In this document: piece after piece, positions 22,101 through 34,201 of the stretch
Numbering within the stretch: the stretch's first letter is position 1
How the letters are laid out: each line of letters opens with the position of its first letter
NCBI GenBank assembly: GCA_003313425.1
Contig: NHZP01000015.1
Coordinates: 744,001-808,000 of the forward strand
Length of the DNA: 64,000 bases
Direction: 5' to 3'
From: Pseudopyrenochaeta lycopersici
Taxonomy: Eukaryota; Ascomycota; Dothideomycetes; Pleosporales; Pseudopyrenochaetaceae
The notes under the pieces: model-generated
Databases searched by the model: none
The model's input: only the letters and a program-made list of their open reading frames with translations
What the model was told of the DNA's origin: nothing
Made by a program: the position numbers and the translations under genes

Positions 22101-25100
22101 ATGCCCGGCTTCTACATAAACCTTGCCATTATGTGCAGTATTCTGATGTAGTCTACATCTCTTAGAATCCACATCCACCGTTCGAGATGTACTCATGTTT
22201 GAGGTCTGTTGAAGTCACTTTAGTAACGCTACACGCTGAAGGCGGCCAGCTGAAGGAGCAGAGCGTCTCCCTGACTCGTCATCGACTCCATCTGTGGGCT
22301 CTAGCGTGCAGTTTCGGTGCATCGTTTTTACTGGCTCAAGCAAGATGCAGCACCAGCAAGGGAAGCCGTTAGCTCAGATCTGAAGCGCGCCGAATCGGAT
22401 CGGCTAGCCCCACACCAAAAACCCCTTTCTCCCGCCGAGAAGCCGCGCAAAAGCAAGAGAAGTCACAATGCGGTCAGCTCTTCGCAACATTAACGTTTCA
22501 AGATCGTCAGGCCATGCAAATACTCACGACCGGCCGGCCTATAGCCTGCATACATTCCCGCTCTCTACCCCATGTCAATATTGCAGCGCTACTCCTGGAA
22601 GCCAATATGACGATATGTTATGGGTACTTGATTCCTTCCGCGGTCGGCTATGACGGAAATAGCGTATACACAGTCGATCACGCCCCGGCGGAAGATGATT
22701 TGCCGGAGACGGTTACTGTGGCGCACATCACGACTGGCCTCGTTGCCAAGCTCCACGATGATGAACCAAAAGGCAGGCGCGGGTTGACCTCGCCGAAGTC
22801 ACCGTATCGGTCACCATTATTATTGACCGTTAAGCCCGCAACTAATATTGTACTGGCCTTTAACGGGAAGTCCACGATCGAGCGATCGACTGGTTGGTCT
22901 CATTGGAGCTGGTTGCGCTCACGGATGCGCCCGTTAAACAGCCGGGCTAGAAGTCTCTGTTGCCAGCGTTTGGCGACACTGACGGGTTCCGAAAATCGTC
23001 TGCAGTGGAAGTTCCTCATTTGTCGCACCGGGCTTCGGCCTTGAGCACGATATTGTGACAAATACACGAGTATCTCTCTTTTTGGCTACACCTCCGTGCA
23101 TATCACGAACTCAAATCCAACGACAATGATTGTCTGGACTCTGTAAAGCCAGAACTGGAGCTGGACCAGCACTTGAACTGGATGCCGGAGGATTGCGATA
23201 CTATCGCAACCCTCCAAGTCTCACACTTATGCCTACCTAGCGGTCTGGGTCCTCAATCATCACACAAGCACCTGCATTTCGCTTCAAGAGGCGCGATCGT
23301 GTTCTCGACTCATATGCTCAACATGTTGTGTCCCTTCGAGCAAATCCAATGGGGCTTTTGGGTGCCCAACCGCCGAATGAACTTGGCACTCACACTCGAC
23401 GCCACCGAAACGTGATACACTTCCTTAGGCTAAGCAATGAGAACATGTAGCGCAATTCGATTCAAAATTATGACATGTCTTTGTAAATCGCAGATAATAA
23501 ATGGAATCTCTTCATTAGCAGATCTCAGGTACCAAGTTTGCAAGAACCGGTTGAGCGTTCGCCGTTTCAAGGCATGGACAGTGAAGACAAGCAATCGTTG
23601 ACTTTGACAACACACCGCTGCACCTGATGCGCCCCTACCCACCACTTCTAAACAGGATGATCGTTGCTCTTTCTGTGGTAACAGACCAGTCAGAGTTATT
23701 TCTCGTGCACATATCTTTACCCAACGTTCCGTAAAGCTGCATGTAGATCTCGATATTTGTCTGACACGTATTCGGACCCACCGGCAACTCTAGATGCGCC
23801 ATAACATCGTTCACGGGCCTGCAGTTGCTTATTCGGATTGGCAGCATCTGATCCGTGTCCAAAAACGGGGTTGGACGTCCATCAAGACGGCGACCACAGT
23901 CATTCCCAACGACGCAGTAAGGGCGCGCAACATACTGATGCGAACCTATCGCATTCAGATCATGGCTCTGCTCCACTGGTCGCACAATCTTATCAGCAGT
24001 CGGGTGTAGCTTATCATGCTGGCTGGCTGAGAGTTTCCACTTCATGTTTTCACATCAGGAATAAGCCAGTGACAGCTTACAGGCTTCCAGTGTCGAACCA
24101 GCAATTCTGCCCCACAAGCAGACGATGAACGCCTCTACACCATTTCTATGGCTGTGTTGCCGGCTCTGATGCGAATCGCTTGTTGATCGAGGATCGTACT
24201 GGTGGCTGGTCTCGTCTTGTTAAGCCGAGCGCTTCCCCACAATTACTTCGCCCGTTCCATGACTTCCATTGTCTTGCAGTTCCTTTGGAGACAGGCCACG
24301 CCACATCACAGGTATGCATGGATTCTCCGAGAATGCTGTATCTCAACGGACCCGCCAGATGTGAGCACTTTAGGCTTACTTTCCATTGAGTAGCAGGGAT
24401 AGTATTCTATCGCCAGTGCAACTTCATGTGTGATTCGTAAGGGTCGTCCACATAATCGCCAACAAGGGTCTTTGCATGCTAAAGGATGTGCTTGACAGGT
24501 TTACTTTCATATTTCTTTTTTACCTCTTGGGATGAAAATCACGGCAGACTTGTATCCTGGCCATTACTCCATCCAAAGAATGACAGAGCCTGTCTCCAGG
24601 CCCCAAAGTACTTTGCATCATCAAGTTCATGGCTCGCCTGCTATCTAGCTAATTGATCATCAGTTCTATTCTCATCTTCGCGCTACTTTGGACTAAACGG
24701 ATGTCTAATCGGCTCTCGTCTTCCCCTGTTCTCCCACGTCCATCCACACATTATGCACTACCAGCCTGGTGCGTTCTGTCACACTATTACACCAACTCTT
24801 CTCCCATGTAGCTGTCCCTGGCCTCAACAACAATGCAGCGTCTTCGTCTTTCTAAGCTAGGCTCTACTCGTAACGGAAGTTTATCTGGGATGCAGCTTCA
24901 CGTATTTATTGCCTCAGGAACACGACATGGCTGTGACCTTAGCCTCTGGAATTCTCCGCGAGTGTAATCACAGCCGCCTTGTAATGAAGAACATGGACGC
25001 CCTGGCTTCCTCACGCCCAAACAAAAGCACATCTAAATTGGGTGTTCTCATGTTTCCTTCAAGCTGTAATACGAGGCGTTATATCGACGGGGGCTCCCGC

Positions 25101-28100
25101 CAGGCCAATGCACCGCTCCAGACGCATTGATTAGCATACAACAACAGTGGTATGTGACAGCCTCGGCGCTATTAACCGCCGATTGATATAGGTATGCTAT
25201 CAAATGAGGGTAACAGGATAGCGGAAGTTTCAGACATCACTGGTTTTGTTGACCACCAGTGACGAATACTTACTGAAATAGACCCCGCGTTCCGCCAATC
25301 TCACATAGCACACACGCTGGGAGGAAGCGTCCAAGCGACATTAACAATGAACCCCTGGGCTGACGATATAGCAGACATTATCGCGCGCTTCGCATGAATG
25401 TACCCCACACATTGTGCATGCTTGATGAAGTACACAATGTCCGATTCACCGTTGATGTACCTGTCCGGCGCCGAACACGAAAACCCAGGACCACGGTACC
25501 CTTACCAGGACTATCTTAAAGGAGCAAAACAATTCAGCCCTGGCGTCGTTGACTGGCGGAACAATCGGGATAAATATAGTGTGCCGGGTCACACAGTACT
25601 TCATCTCAAACGTGGAGTAACACGAAAGAGGAAGTACAACGCGTCCTACAATCTCACGAGCTACGAACGACAGCATAATGTAGTGGGGCAACGCACTGAT
25701 GGGTTTCAGTGATGATGGTTTTGGGAAGAACGGAGAAATAGGTACCATTATGGAATGTTCCCCTCAATGAAACAGTCCTCATCTCTCAACACCCCACAGT
25801 ACCCTCCCGCGCATCACCCACGGACTTTCGCTAAGCGGCCCTACTTTCCCTCGCATCTCGTGCCATGCTTAAACGAACGAATTACCATTCCAATCGAGCT
25901 GCAGCTGCAAAGTCTTACAATAGCGCAATGACCCCGGCGGGCGAGCACAGTAGCTCACAGCGCTCGGCGCCAACCAGCTCTACTGTGCCCCTCGTGCGCA
26001 TAAGTTCTCGGAGTTCCATTAGCCAGTGTCCAGCACAAGCAACTATGAACCCGAGCCCTTGCACCCGGGTCAACGCCAGCTGCACTGCCTCTGACGTCCT
26101 ATCTCGCAAGGACGTGTTACACGGCGGACATGAAAGCGGCACGCGATGTATGACAGACAATATCGCTTGTCGTAGTGGTCAACCGATGGAGTGGATGCCT
26201 GAGACATGCCTGCTAAACCCCACGCCTCTGATACCTCAAAGTTCGGGCACACTGTAGAGATATGGCGAAGGTATGTCCCGGTGTACTGCTTGCAGCTCGG
26301 ACTGCATGCACTCACCGACTTCAATTTACAGATGGTTGTGCACCAATTCATAGCGGGCCGATGCGGGCGCGGACACGACGGACGCAGGACAATTGGACGA
26401 TGAGGCGGCTGACTCTCTGACACGATAGCGGGGTACAAACAGCCTCAAGCGAGAGTTCAACCACAAGCAGGGAAAAGCCGTTATGTTACGCTAACGCGAC
26501 TAATTTTAGCCTGTAGATGTCAACCCGTGCTCCTCATTCCTTTCCGTCCTGTCTGTACAACTACCGGTACCTGCAAAGCGAATCCGCGCTGCAGAGCCGC
26601 AGCTCGGTTCCGCGTTGGAGAGCGGACATGGTATATGAGCGACAGGATCCGAGGTTCCTTGGTAGTGGGGATGAGGATGTCATCACCACCACCGGTCGGA
26701 ACAGGACCTCGCATGCGATTGCCGGTGGGGCAGACTTCTCGTCGACCACGGCCTGGGATTTGTATCAGGACCGGTGACATGGTAGGTGGAGGCGTTAATC
26801 TGTGCGGTCACGCCGGTAAGCATGCAGATAATGAATCGCGGCCTGGTGCGGTTTCTGTTAGTCACGATACGATGACGCCTCGAGGGTCTGTTGGGAGGCG
26901 TTCGAAAGGGGCCATGTTTTGTCGGCTTAGTGATACCGACGTGTGTCTTCTTCGCGAGGCTGATGGCAAGGTATGGATTGGATTACTGGGAGGAATTCCG
27001 GTGACGAGGTAAGCTAGCCAACGGCGCAGCAAAGCGCATATGAGGTGCTGCGATGCGCGTGGTAAGCCGCTGTGTATGGCAAGTGCATGCGTACGTCTGG
27101 TAAATGGGGCCATCCACGTTCTATCTTTTTTGCTCAAGTCTGAGCCAATGATTACATTTTCAGTCGCACGCTTATCCGGTTTGCAACTGCATATCCGCTT
27201 CCAGCTAACAACAGTCCCGAATTGTTGTGTCGTTCGTCTCTAAGCGATCTATGTGGGTGGGTAACAATTTCTGTTTTCCTACATTACCCACACACTCTCT
27301 CTCTGATTTTTTTCGCACGAATCATGTCCATCGCCGATGATCTACGACCATCAGTCCATCCTTCCCGTTTCGTTCCGGCTATGGCCTGTTCCGCAACCCT
27401 TCATCTCGTTCTGGCCAACGGCTATCCCCTATTGCGCAGCACCGTTCTAACCGAACGGTTCTGTGGAGAGCTGGACGTAGACAGGCTCGGCGGCTCCGCG
27501 AGGAAGGGTTTGTTGGTTTGATTCGGTGACGCCCTGCCACGCCTCTCATTATTCAGCTACCATGGCCCCATGAAGGATTTGCTACCATGCCACGCGTGCG
27601 TTTGCGAAGTCGTTGAGCTTCTAGTCGCTTATAACCTGAACCTCGGATCAGCTGGAAGGGTGTGCGGAAGTGTTGTGGAGCCCTTGCACGATCTATACGA
27701 ATGCGGGATCGAGGGATTAAATCGAATATCTGTTTCGCTCGCAATAGATGCTAGACTAGTAGCGAACATCCGGTAATGGCGCCGCTGTCACTTCAACGGC
27801 ATCTTGCGACTCAGTGGTGCGCGCTCTCCATCGCCCATGACGAAAATTCGCTTAACCCTACCACCTCCTTGTATATTCGAAGCGAACGTGATCATTACAA
27901 GTCTGGCCGTTCGCATGCGGACCGACTGTGTCGGTAATTGGTTGAGCTGCACCGTGGCAGCTACTTCAGGAAAGCCAAGTGCAAGCTCGCCGACATGTCG
28001 ACTCCCCAATCTGGCCTGCTACATGGTATAGTCGAGCACTACTGCAATGGCGAAGTATGTCAATTTTGGGCCAAGCAAGAAATACATTATATGTGTGTGG

Positions 28101-28500
28101 CATTCTACTTCCTCTGTTGACAAGTGAGCCTTGTAGGGTTCCGAGGATATAACGACAGGTTTTTGAGCACTCCATTGCTGTGGTGACGAGGATCGGCGTC
28201 ACCGGCAGAGCCCAATAGCGCTGGGTTGTGTACATCACATGGTCTCCAACAGGAAATTAGGATCATCAAAGATGCCATATTCAGAGTCCAAAGCGGCCCA
28301 GAATGGCAGGTAGTAGTATAAACAACATCGCTTTCGTCTTCTTCGCTCCCCCCGATCCTGTCAAGCATACCCATTCCGCATATGTGTTTGCTTTGCTTAG
28401 CCTCTTGGACTCAAATGTTGTCTTAGACCCGAATGCGAGGTCGGTCCAAGGCGTCCATCCCCCTCGTACGAGATGCTAGTCCTCCGCGGATAGGGTTTAA
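22101..28500. other. Gene-poor region, no secure coding sequence
   Basis: Several frames of 100-176 codons occur (22514-23044 plus, 25398-25712 plus, 26527-27012 plus, 27222-27521 plus), but none carries a domain, a signal peptide or a supported splice pattern. The best candidate, 23635-24045 minus, is listed separately. No transposase, reverse transcriptase or long terminal repeat was recognised. Confidence 0.5.
23635..24045 (-). CDS. Possible small cysteine-containing protein (uncertain)
   Basis: A 136-codon frame starting at a true ATG (MKWKLSASQHDKLHPTADKI). From about residue 38 it has balanced, protein-like composition with five cysteines: PYCVVGNDCGRRLDG, RISNCRPVND, VGPNTCQTN and KDMCTRNN. 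Cysteine spacing and a run of polar and aromatic residues would suit a small secreted protein, but no signal peptide lies at this start, so a true gene would need an upstream exon that I could not place. No family recognised. Confidence 0.22.
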   Translation of the reverse strand: MKWKLSASQHDKLHPTADKIVRPVEQSHDLNAIGSHQYVARPYCVVGNDCGRRLDGRPTPFLDTDQMLPIRISNCRPVNDVMAHLELPVGPNTCQTNIEIYMQLYGTLGKDMCTRNNSDWSVTTERATIILFRSGG

Positions 28501-31500
28501 AATTCCTGCAGCGTAACTTTTCTTCATGACTCAGGGTTGCCTAGAGGCGCACCGTGACCTATCTGTTAGTTGCAGACACAGTGCAGCTTGCTACATCGTT
28601 CCTCTTTGTTGAGAGAAACACCCTCCTGTAGTGCTGAGTCGAGCAAATCAACAGACACAAGAAAAATCACAGAATACTTGACTATAGCCGGTTCACTAGT
28701 TGTGCGAGAGGCTCTTCGAATCTGTATGAGTTTTCGATTGGAGGCCTGAGAGCACAATGTGATATATTGGCAATACAACTAACATTCCAACTTATGTGTT
28801 TTGGTGTAACTGAGAAGTGAGACGCAGATCTACGTCGAAATCAAGCCCCCACAAGTTCGCTTTGAGATCTCGGTACTTTGAATCATGTCTGATGTATGTT
28901 ATTCTCGATTGGTGATCGTGAATTAGGAAGCTATGTAAGGATATAGGCCAGAAAAGCTCTTGAGATGTTAAGGGACATCGAACATCGAAGTCAATTATGC
29001 AAATCAGATAACTGGTAAACAAAGAGTCGTGGAGAATGCACAGTGTAGTTGGTTGTTCCTTTTCATTCATATATACGGTGTCGTGGCATGTAATTATATG
29101 ACTTGCACCATTATGCTGATGTTATGAATCTTCGAAGCACTATATTATTATTTAAATAGCCCTGTGTTATGCTAAACGTCCACCTTTAGTTTGTATCTGC
29201 TTCCAAATGCTGTGGCAACCACAAATAACCTTCACAGATATGTACAGGTTGAGCTTTATACTGGCCACCTTGACAACCCAACTAAAACACATACCAAAAG
29301 AAAATACCAGGCAATTCACTCTAGTTTTCACACAGTGATCGCAAGGCCCCTGCACCGATACATTAGAGGTTTCTCTGATTATTTGAGCATGTCTTTATAG
29401 ACATTGACAATTTATCGAACCGACTTCTCTAACTAGATACCTGCTCGTCCTGCTTGCTCGTGACGTACTTTTGAACCAGCATTTGACCATCGCCTCAGCT
29501 CGCTGAACGTAGTATTATCTGGCAGAGGTAACGATACAGTAACGCGGCTGAATTTGGACCCTAAATTCGTTGCTTTAGTCACTGGCTCCTCTGATGCATT
29601 CTCTTGGCTATGTTAAGGGGTCTCAGACGCTGTAAGATCGACGGATGCAGTGCTGAGAAGTGGCGAAGGGTGGTTTATTACCGCCACATTCATTCTAAAA
29701 TCTATGGATTTGACCGCTCTTTCTGTATTGTTTGTTGACGTCTTGTTCCTTTTTCGTGGTTGTGTACTCGCTGGAGTACGATATAGTTGTTGATGATTGA
29801 CATGAGTAGCTTCTCCACGGAGTACTCGTGAGACTTCCTAATCTTTCATTACGGCATGAAACAAAGAGCGCCATCTTTGAGAAAGTTTGGTTTGACATAT
29901 GCCCCATCATCACATACCTCTCGGCTTCGCTTCAGTGTCGCATCATCATAGCTATCAATGTGACAGTGCAGTGAGATGTTGATGCTTGAGGTAATTGAAG
30001 GTGATTTCTCCAAGTTTATGTCATAGTCAGCGCTCATTAAACTGCTAGAAAGCACGAAGGGCGATATCAATCACTGCGACCTTGAATCACATCGTGGTTG
30101 GTTTCAGCGATGTAGATAGGAAGAAAGAAACATTGAGTTGAAGACATTGACAAATTAGTGCTTATAATGATGCGAAAGGTATGTATGTTAGTCAAATAAT
30201 AACTGACTGAGCGTGGGAAATCTGAGTGGGGAGAAGAAAAGTCCTTGAAATCTCATAATTCTGCCGAGACTTACCCACTGGATTCTCAGAGACTGATGAT
30301 TGATGAGAGCATGCCAACAACGATTTCTATGGACATGAGCGGTGATTCATACTGAGCATCGCACCACTTCAACTATCATGCTGACTTTGCTATGAAGGAT
30401 AAAGAAGCCTATTTAGGTGGAAACCGTTCCATCCGCTGAGGCATTCATGGGGTTTTCGCCAAACATAACCTTTTGGTAGATTGTTGAATGAAACATGCAT
30501 AACGTTTTCTTGAGACCAGACTTCTTCAGAGCACATGTTTGCTGGGGTGTACACTCGATCTCAAGGCTCTTGACTATGCGTCGGACTGCTTCGGCCATAG
30601 CATTGAAGCAAAGACCATTGCAAGAGAAAGTGGTATCATATCAAGATTGTGTACGAGCAAGCGGCCATAGTTAACCAAATCCGCGAGTCAGTATACATAA
30701 ATTCGTTCGACAATCAGCTATGACAAGATTGATTGCCATTGTATCCGTGATAGTGCATTTCTTTTCTATGTTTAATATAAATTCAGGGGAGTCCAAAATG
30801 TATGAAATCATGCAATAGCTGAGCGGCATTACGAAGAGATTTACCGTACCTGTGGACCTCAGGAATTCCATTACCTACCCCTGAAGTGATAGCCATCGCT
30901 AAACGATCAATGAGGTGCTGATTGTTCTATAACTTCACAAATTACTGGCACCCGTCCAATCGATGCGGAGACTGACCGCCATACATCTCAACTATACCAT
31001 CTTTATCATCACTTCAGTATTCAGAGAGTCCAATTTGTCTTTAATCTCTCTCCGTCCTTTTCAAACTCGAACTTCCCAAGGCCTAGTAGAAAAAGCTGAT
31101 AGTTTCCATATAGCGAGTACGTATGACTGCGTAATATCATTGGAACTTGGTCGCAATAGCAAACTACGCGTAGTGCGATGCTTGATACCGTAACACGCAA
31201 TTCTTACGCTAGCTGACGTCCTACAGGCTATGGAGTTTCAGCATGGATGAACCAGGAAGGTTACCTGATGGCTGTGATGAAGTAGACGAATGATTTACGA
31301 CGGACGCAATTTAAGCTGTCCTCCCGTCTCAGAAACGCTGCGCACATGCATTAGCACCTCCACATTATCAATACAAGTTTTGGGGCCTTGGAGTCAAGTT
31401 CATCAAATATCTCATACACTATATCTTTTTAAAAACCAACAATACGTAGTTCGTTGAACACCAGCAACCACCGCGATCCTGCACAAAAGCTTCCACGACG

Positions 31501-31805
31501 TATTGAACACACATAGAGGTCCCTTAGGTCTACTTCAGAATGAAGCCTATGAGCCACATTCCAGCTGGTGCACGTCTCGCTTATGCACGACTTTCACGAA
31601 ACCAGCTGATCACGCGTTGCAGCTGAAAGAATTCTGGCTGTGTGACCCCGCAGTCAGCTCGTATCTCGCATCACCGACTCTTCAACCAAAGAACAATAGT
31701 TGTGAACTTAAAAGCGTGCCGAACCCCAGAAGACGCGTGTTATCTTTCCTTCTTGATATTGAATCTACTTGACGTCAAGCCCTTTTGTCTTTTGTCTCTT
31801 GTACA
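28501..31805. other. AT-rich gene-poor region
   Basis: Clearly AT-richer than the preceding 10 kb. Only short frames (under 95 codons) in all phases, without motifs. It could be old repeat sequence decayed by C-to-T mutation, or plain intergenic DNA; no repeat boundary was seen. The last 400 bases should hold the promoter of the VOC gene. Confidence 0.5.
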
Positions 31806-32239
31806 ATGCTCGACCACGTTGGCATCTCTGTTCCGCCTTCGCGCCTCGAAGAGGTAGCAAACTGGTATCTCGCCGCTCTCGCACCTCTCGGCTATACCAA
31901 GATAAAGGAGTTCCCTGGCCACGCTATCGGTCTAGGTAACGACAAGTTCTCGGTACCGTTCTGGGTAGGTGCGAAAGAAGGGGAGCAAGGGGCAACTACG
32001 CATATCGCCTTTCGAGCTACGGACCGCGCGATTGTGGATACCTTTTATGAAGAGGCGGTCAAGGCTGGAGGGAAATGTAATGGGAAGCCCGGATGGAGGC
32101 ATCAATATCATCCTAAATATTATGCGGGCTTTGTACTTGATCCTGTTGGGTGAGTATGCAGTTTTCAGGATTACGGTTGATAGAGCTGATAATTGTTAGG
32201 AACAATGTCGAAGTCGTGGATCATGGTGTATCGCATTAG
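31806..32239 (+). CDS. VOC-fold (glyoxalase/bleomycin-resistance type) protein
   Basis: Two exons, 31806-32149 and 32200-32239, with a 50-bp intron (GTGAGTA...TTGTTAG), give about 127 aa. The chain starts MLDHVGISVPPSRLEEVANW, has FSVPFWVG and THIAFRATDRAIVDTFYEEA in the middle and ends YYAGFVLDPVG|NNVEVVDHG. The first His (in LDHVG), the THIAF His and the Glu in NNVEVV are at the usual metal-ligand places of single-domain VOC proteins. The splice is needed to bring in that last metal-binding strand. Homologues in fungi are annotated as glyoxalase or dioxygenase-like proteins with unknown substrate. Translation probably starts at 31806; the frame upstream has only a TTG. Confidence 0.85.
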
Positions 32240-32634
32240 GACTCCAGGCCCATCAGAGCGAGTATCTAATCTTAGGTATAAATCATGACTCTGCGAGATT
32301 AAAATCTGGCTAGGTCCACTCGTAATTGTATTTGCGTGTGGTGCGCCCTTGCTACGCACGATGCCTGAAATATTGACTTTCGATTATAGCCATCCATTTT
32401 AACACGATGATCTTCCTCCTCTGCTCTATCAGTTATTTTACTGTAATCATTGTCACCCTAACACGCATTTCTGTTCAACAGTCGAGCATAACGTGAATTT
32501 GTTGTGAAGGCAGCCGCCTGTACACCTGCCAAGACGTCATTGCTCTTTATGTAGCTATACTACTTGCGCCAATTTCTCACCATTGCCAATACCCCATTTT
32601 GCAGCCACACGCAGAACTGCCCAAATATCCTGTC
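32240..32634. other. Intergenic
   Basis: No gene seen. It must hold the 3' end of the VOC transcript and the promoter of the next gene. Confidence 0.5.
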
Positions 32635-33662
32635 ATGTACACCCAATCGTTGGAACGCATCGCTGATGGAACGATTGTGCCATATAATCGCAACGCATAT
32701 TTGCGCATGCATGAGATAGGCTTCCAGAAGTCTTTAAAGGATGACACGACAAGTAACAATAGTAGCGATTTAACGGTATCAGAGCACCTGTCAATAATGC
32801 TACAAGCCACTCAACAGGCGAACAAGACACATCAGGTTCGTGAACCACTCGAGGAATTTCTAGCTCGTTTGCTGCAAGAGCGTGCAAGCCACGAGGAGGC
32901 ACAGCGAGATAATATAAAGGTATATCTATGCGAGTCAGTCAATTTACCTGCCCAAAACGCTGACTAGATAGCTATCTGTGGCGCAATTAGTCAATAGTAC
33001 AGACTTCAATACGCTCCAGGGCGTTGCTACCTTGCATAATACAGGTAAAGTGAACAACGAGTTACATCAACGACGACATACTAATTCACATGGCAGATGC
33101 ATCAGTGTTGCAGCATACGAAAGCCGATGACGAATTTGACTCGATCGACCAAATACTTGCGACAGCACGTTGTGATGCTTCCGAGCGCGGTATACTAGTG
33201 GACAACGAAAAGGGGCTTCGGGAAGGAGTGGAGCAAGGCAAGTTTTTGGGCAGAGCAAAAGATTCGGTAGCTGGAAGAATCCAATCCTGGCCCGAAGGTT
33301 TCAGAGAAGCGAAGAGACTTGAGCGTGCTATTGAGATTGGCCAGGACATTGATCAGCATGACGGCATTGTAGAAGTCATGAAAAATGCGGAAGAAGAGAA
33401 GAAGCAGGAGCTTGTTCAGGCTACTGCGTGTCTTGGGTCAGAAAAGGATGAGGCGAATGACGATGCGTTGAGAAACATCGTGGTCAGGCTGCCTCCGTCA
33501 TCGCCTGCCCTAGAGAAGGGTGCGGTGAATGGAGATACGCTTGGAAACATCGTGGGTAGGGTGTCTCCGTTATCGTCTACCCTTGAAAAGGAGAACGTCG
33601 CGCTCAAAAGCCCGGGTAATGATCCATTCCAGTCCCTGTTGAGTCTAGCATGGAGGAAGTAA
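32635..33662 (+). CDS. Hypothetical protein with internal tandem duplication
   Basis: Three exons: 32635-32919, 32972-33044 and 33097-33662, with two 52-bp introns (GTATATC...AGATAG and GTAAAGT...TGGCAG). Frames join cleanly as RDNIK|LSVAQLVNSTD and TLHNT|DASVLQH, giving 307 aa. Exon 1 starts MYTQSLERIADGTIVPYNRN and contains a helical LEEFLARLLQERASHEEAQ. Exon 3 is strongly charged (EEEKKQELVQ) and ends in a 24-codon tandem duplication before the C-terminus FQSLLSLAWRK. No signal peptide, membrane segment or known domain was recognised. Consistent introns and composition make it a likely real gene; its function is unknown. Confidence 0.65.
33462..33605 (+). repeat. 24-codon tandem duplication inside the hypothetical gene
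   Basis: Units 33462-33533 and 33534-33605 are both exactly 72 nt. They encode DALRNIVVRLPPSSPALEKG... and DTLGNIVGRVSPLSSTLEKE..., with matching phase and clear residue-by-residue similarity. Confidence 0.8.
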
Positions 33663-34201
33663 ATCAACTGAAGGCCGAAGCAAGATAGTTTGTACTATAC
33701 ATAATATACGACCTCTCGACAAATCCAAACGATAGAAACCCTAGCATACCTTCGTTTTTAGATTCTTTGATTGTTCTAGCCAACTGACCCAGCACACACT
33801 ATTTCTCCTGCGTAGTAACAGCATTCCATTTGGTTGCAGGGATGATCCACACCAAGCGTAACTCAACAGTAGTGTAGATGCACAAAGATTTTACGTAACG
33901 CTCAATTGATCAGCCATGGACGTAGCTCTCATTCTTGCTATTCGAGACGACCGGAGATGAATCCATAGCCTCCAACATATAGGTATCCGCTATTTGGATG
34001 TCGGTGTCCTGGCGAAGTGAACAAGCACGCCATAGATTTGGATTCGCCTAGCAATAGTATAAGCGTAAGTGTAAGCGAGGCTTCTCACCTTTGGGTTAGC
34101 TACCCGGCAGCAGATGCCCATCCTCGTCCACACTCAGCTTGCGCAAACATCACTCGACGAAGATCTTTAATTGGCTAAATATTATATATATCGCAGCCTC
34201 G
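33663..34201. other. Intergenic, promoter of the sirtuin gene
   Basis: No gene seen. A TATATATAT run at about 34184-34192 lies just before the sirtuin ATG, too close to act as its TATA box unless the leader is absent. Confidence 0.45.

Noticed and set aside
25398..25712. Plus-strand frame of 104 codons (MYLSGAEHENPGPRYPYQDY)
   Set aside because: Plausible composition only; no homologue recognised and no flanking gene structure.
26527..27012. Plus-strand frame of 161 codons, ending READGKVWIGLLGG
   Set aside because: Competing frames cover the same DNA on both strands, and no domain or splice evidence supports it.
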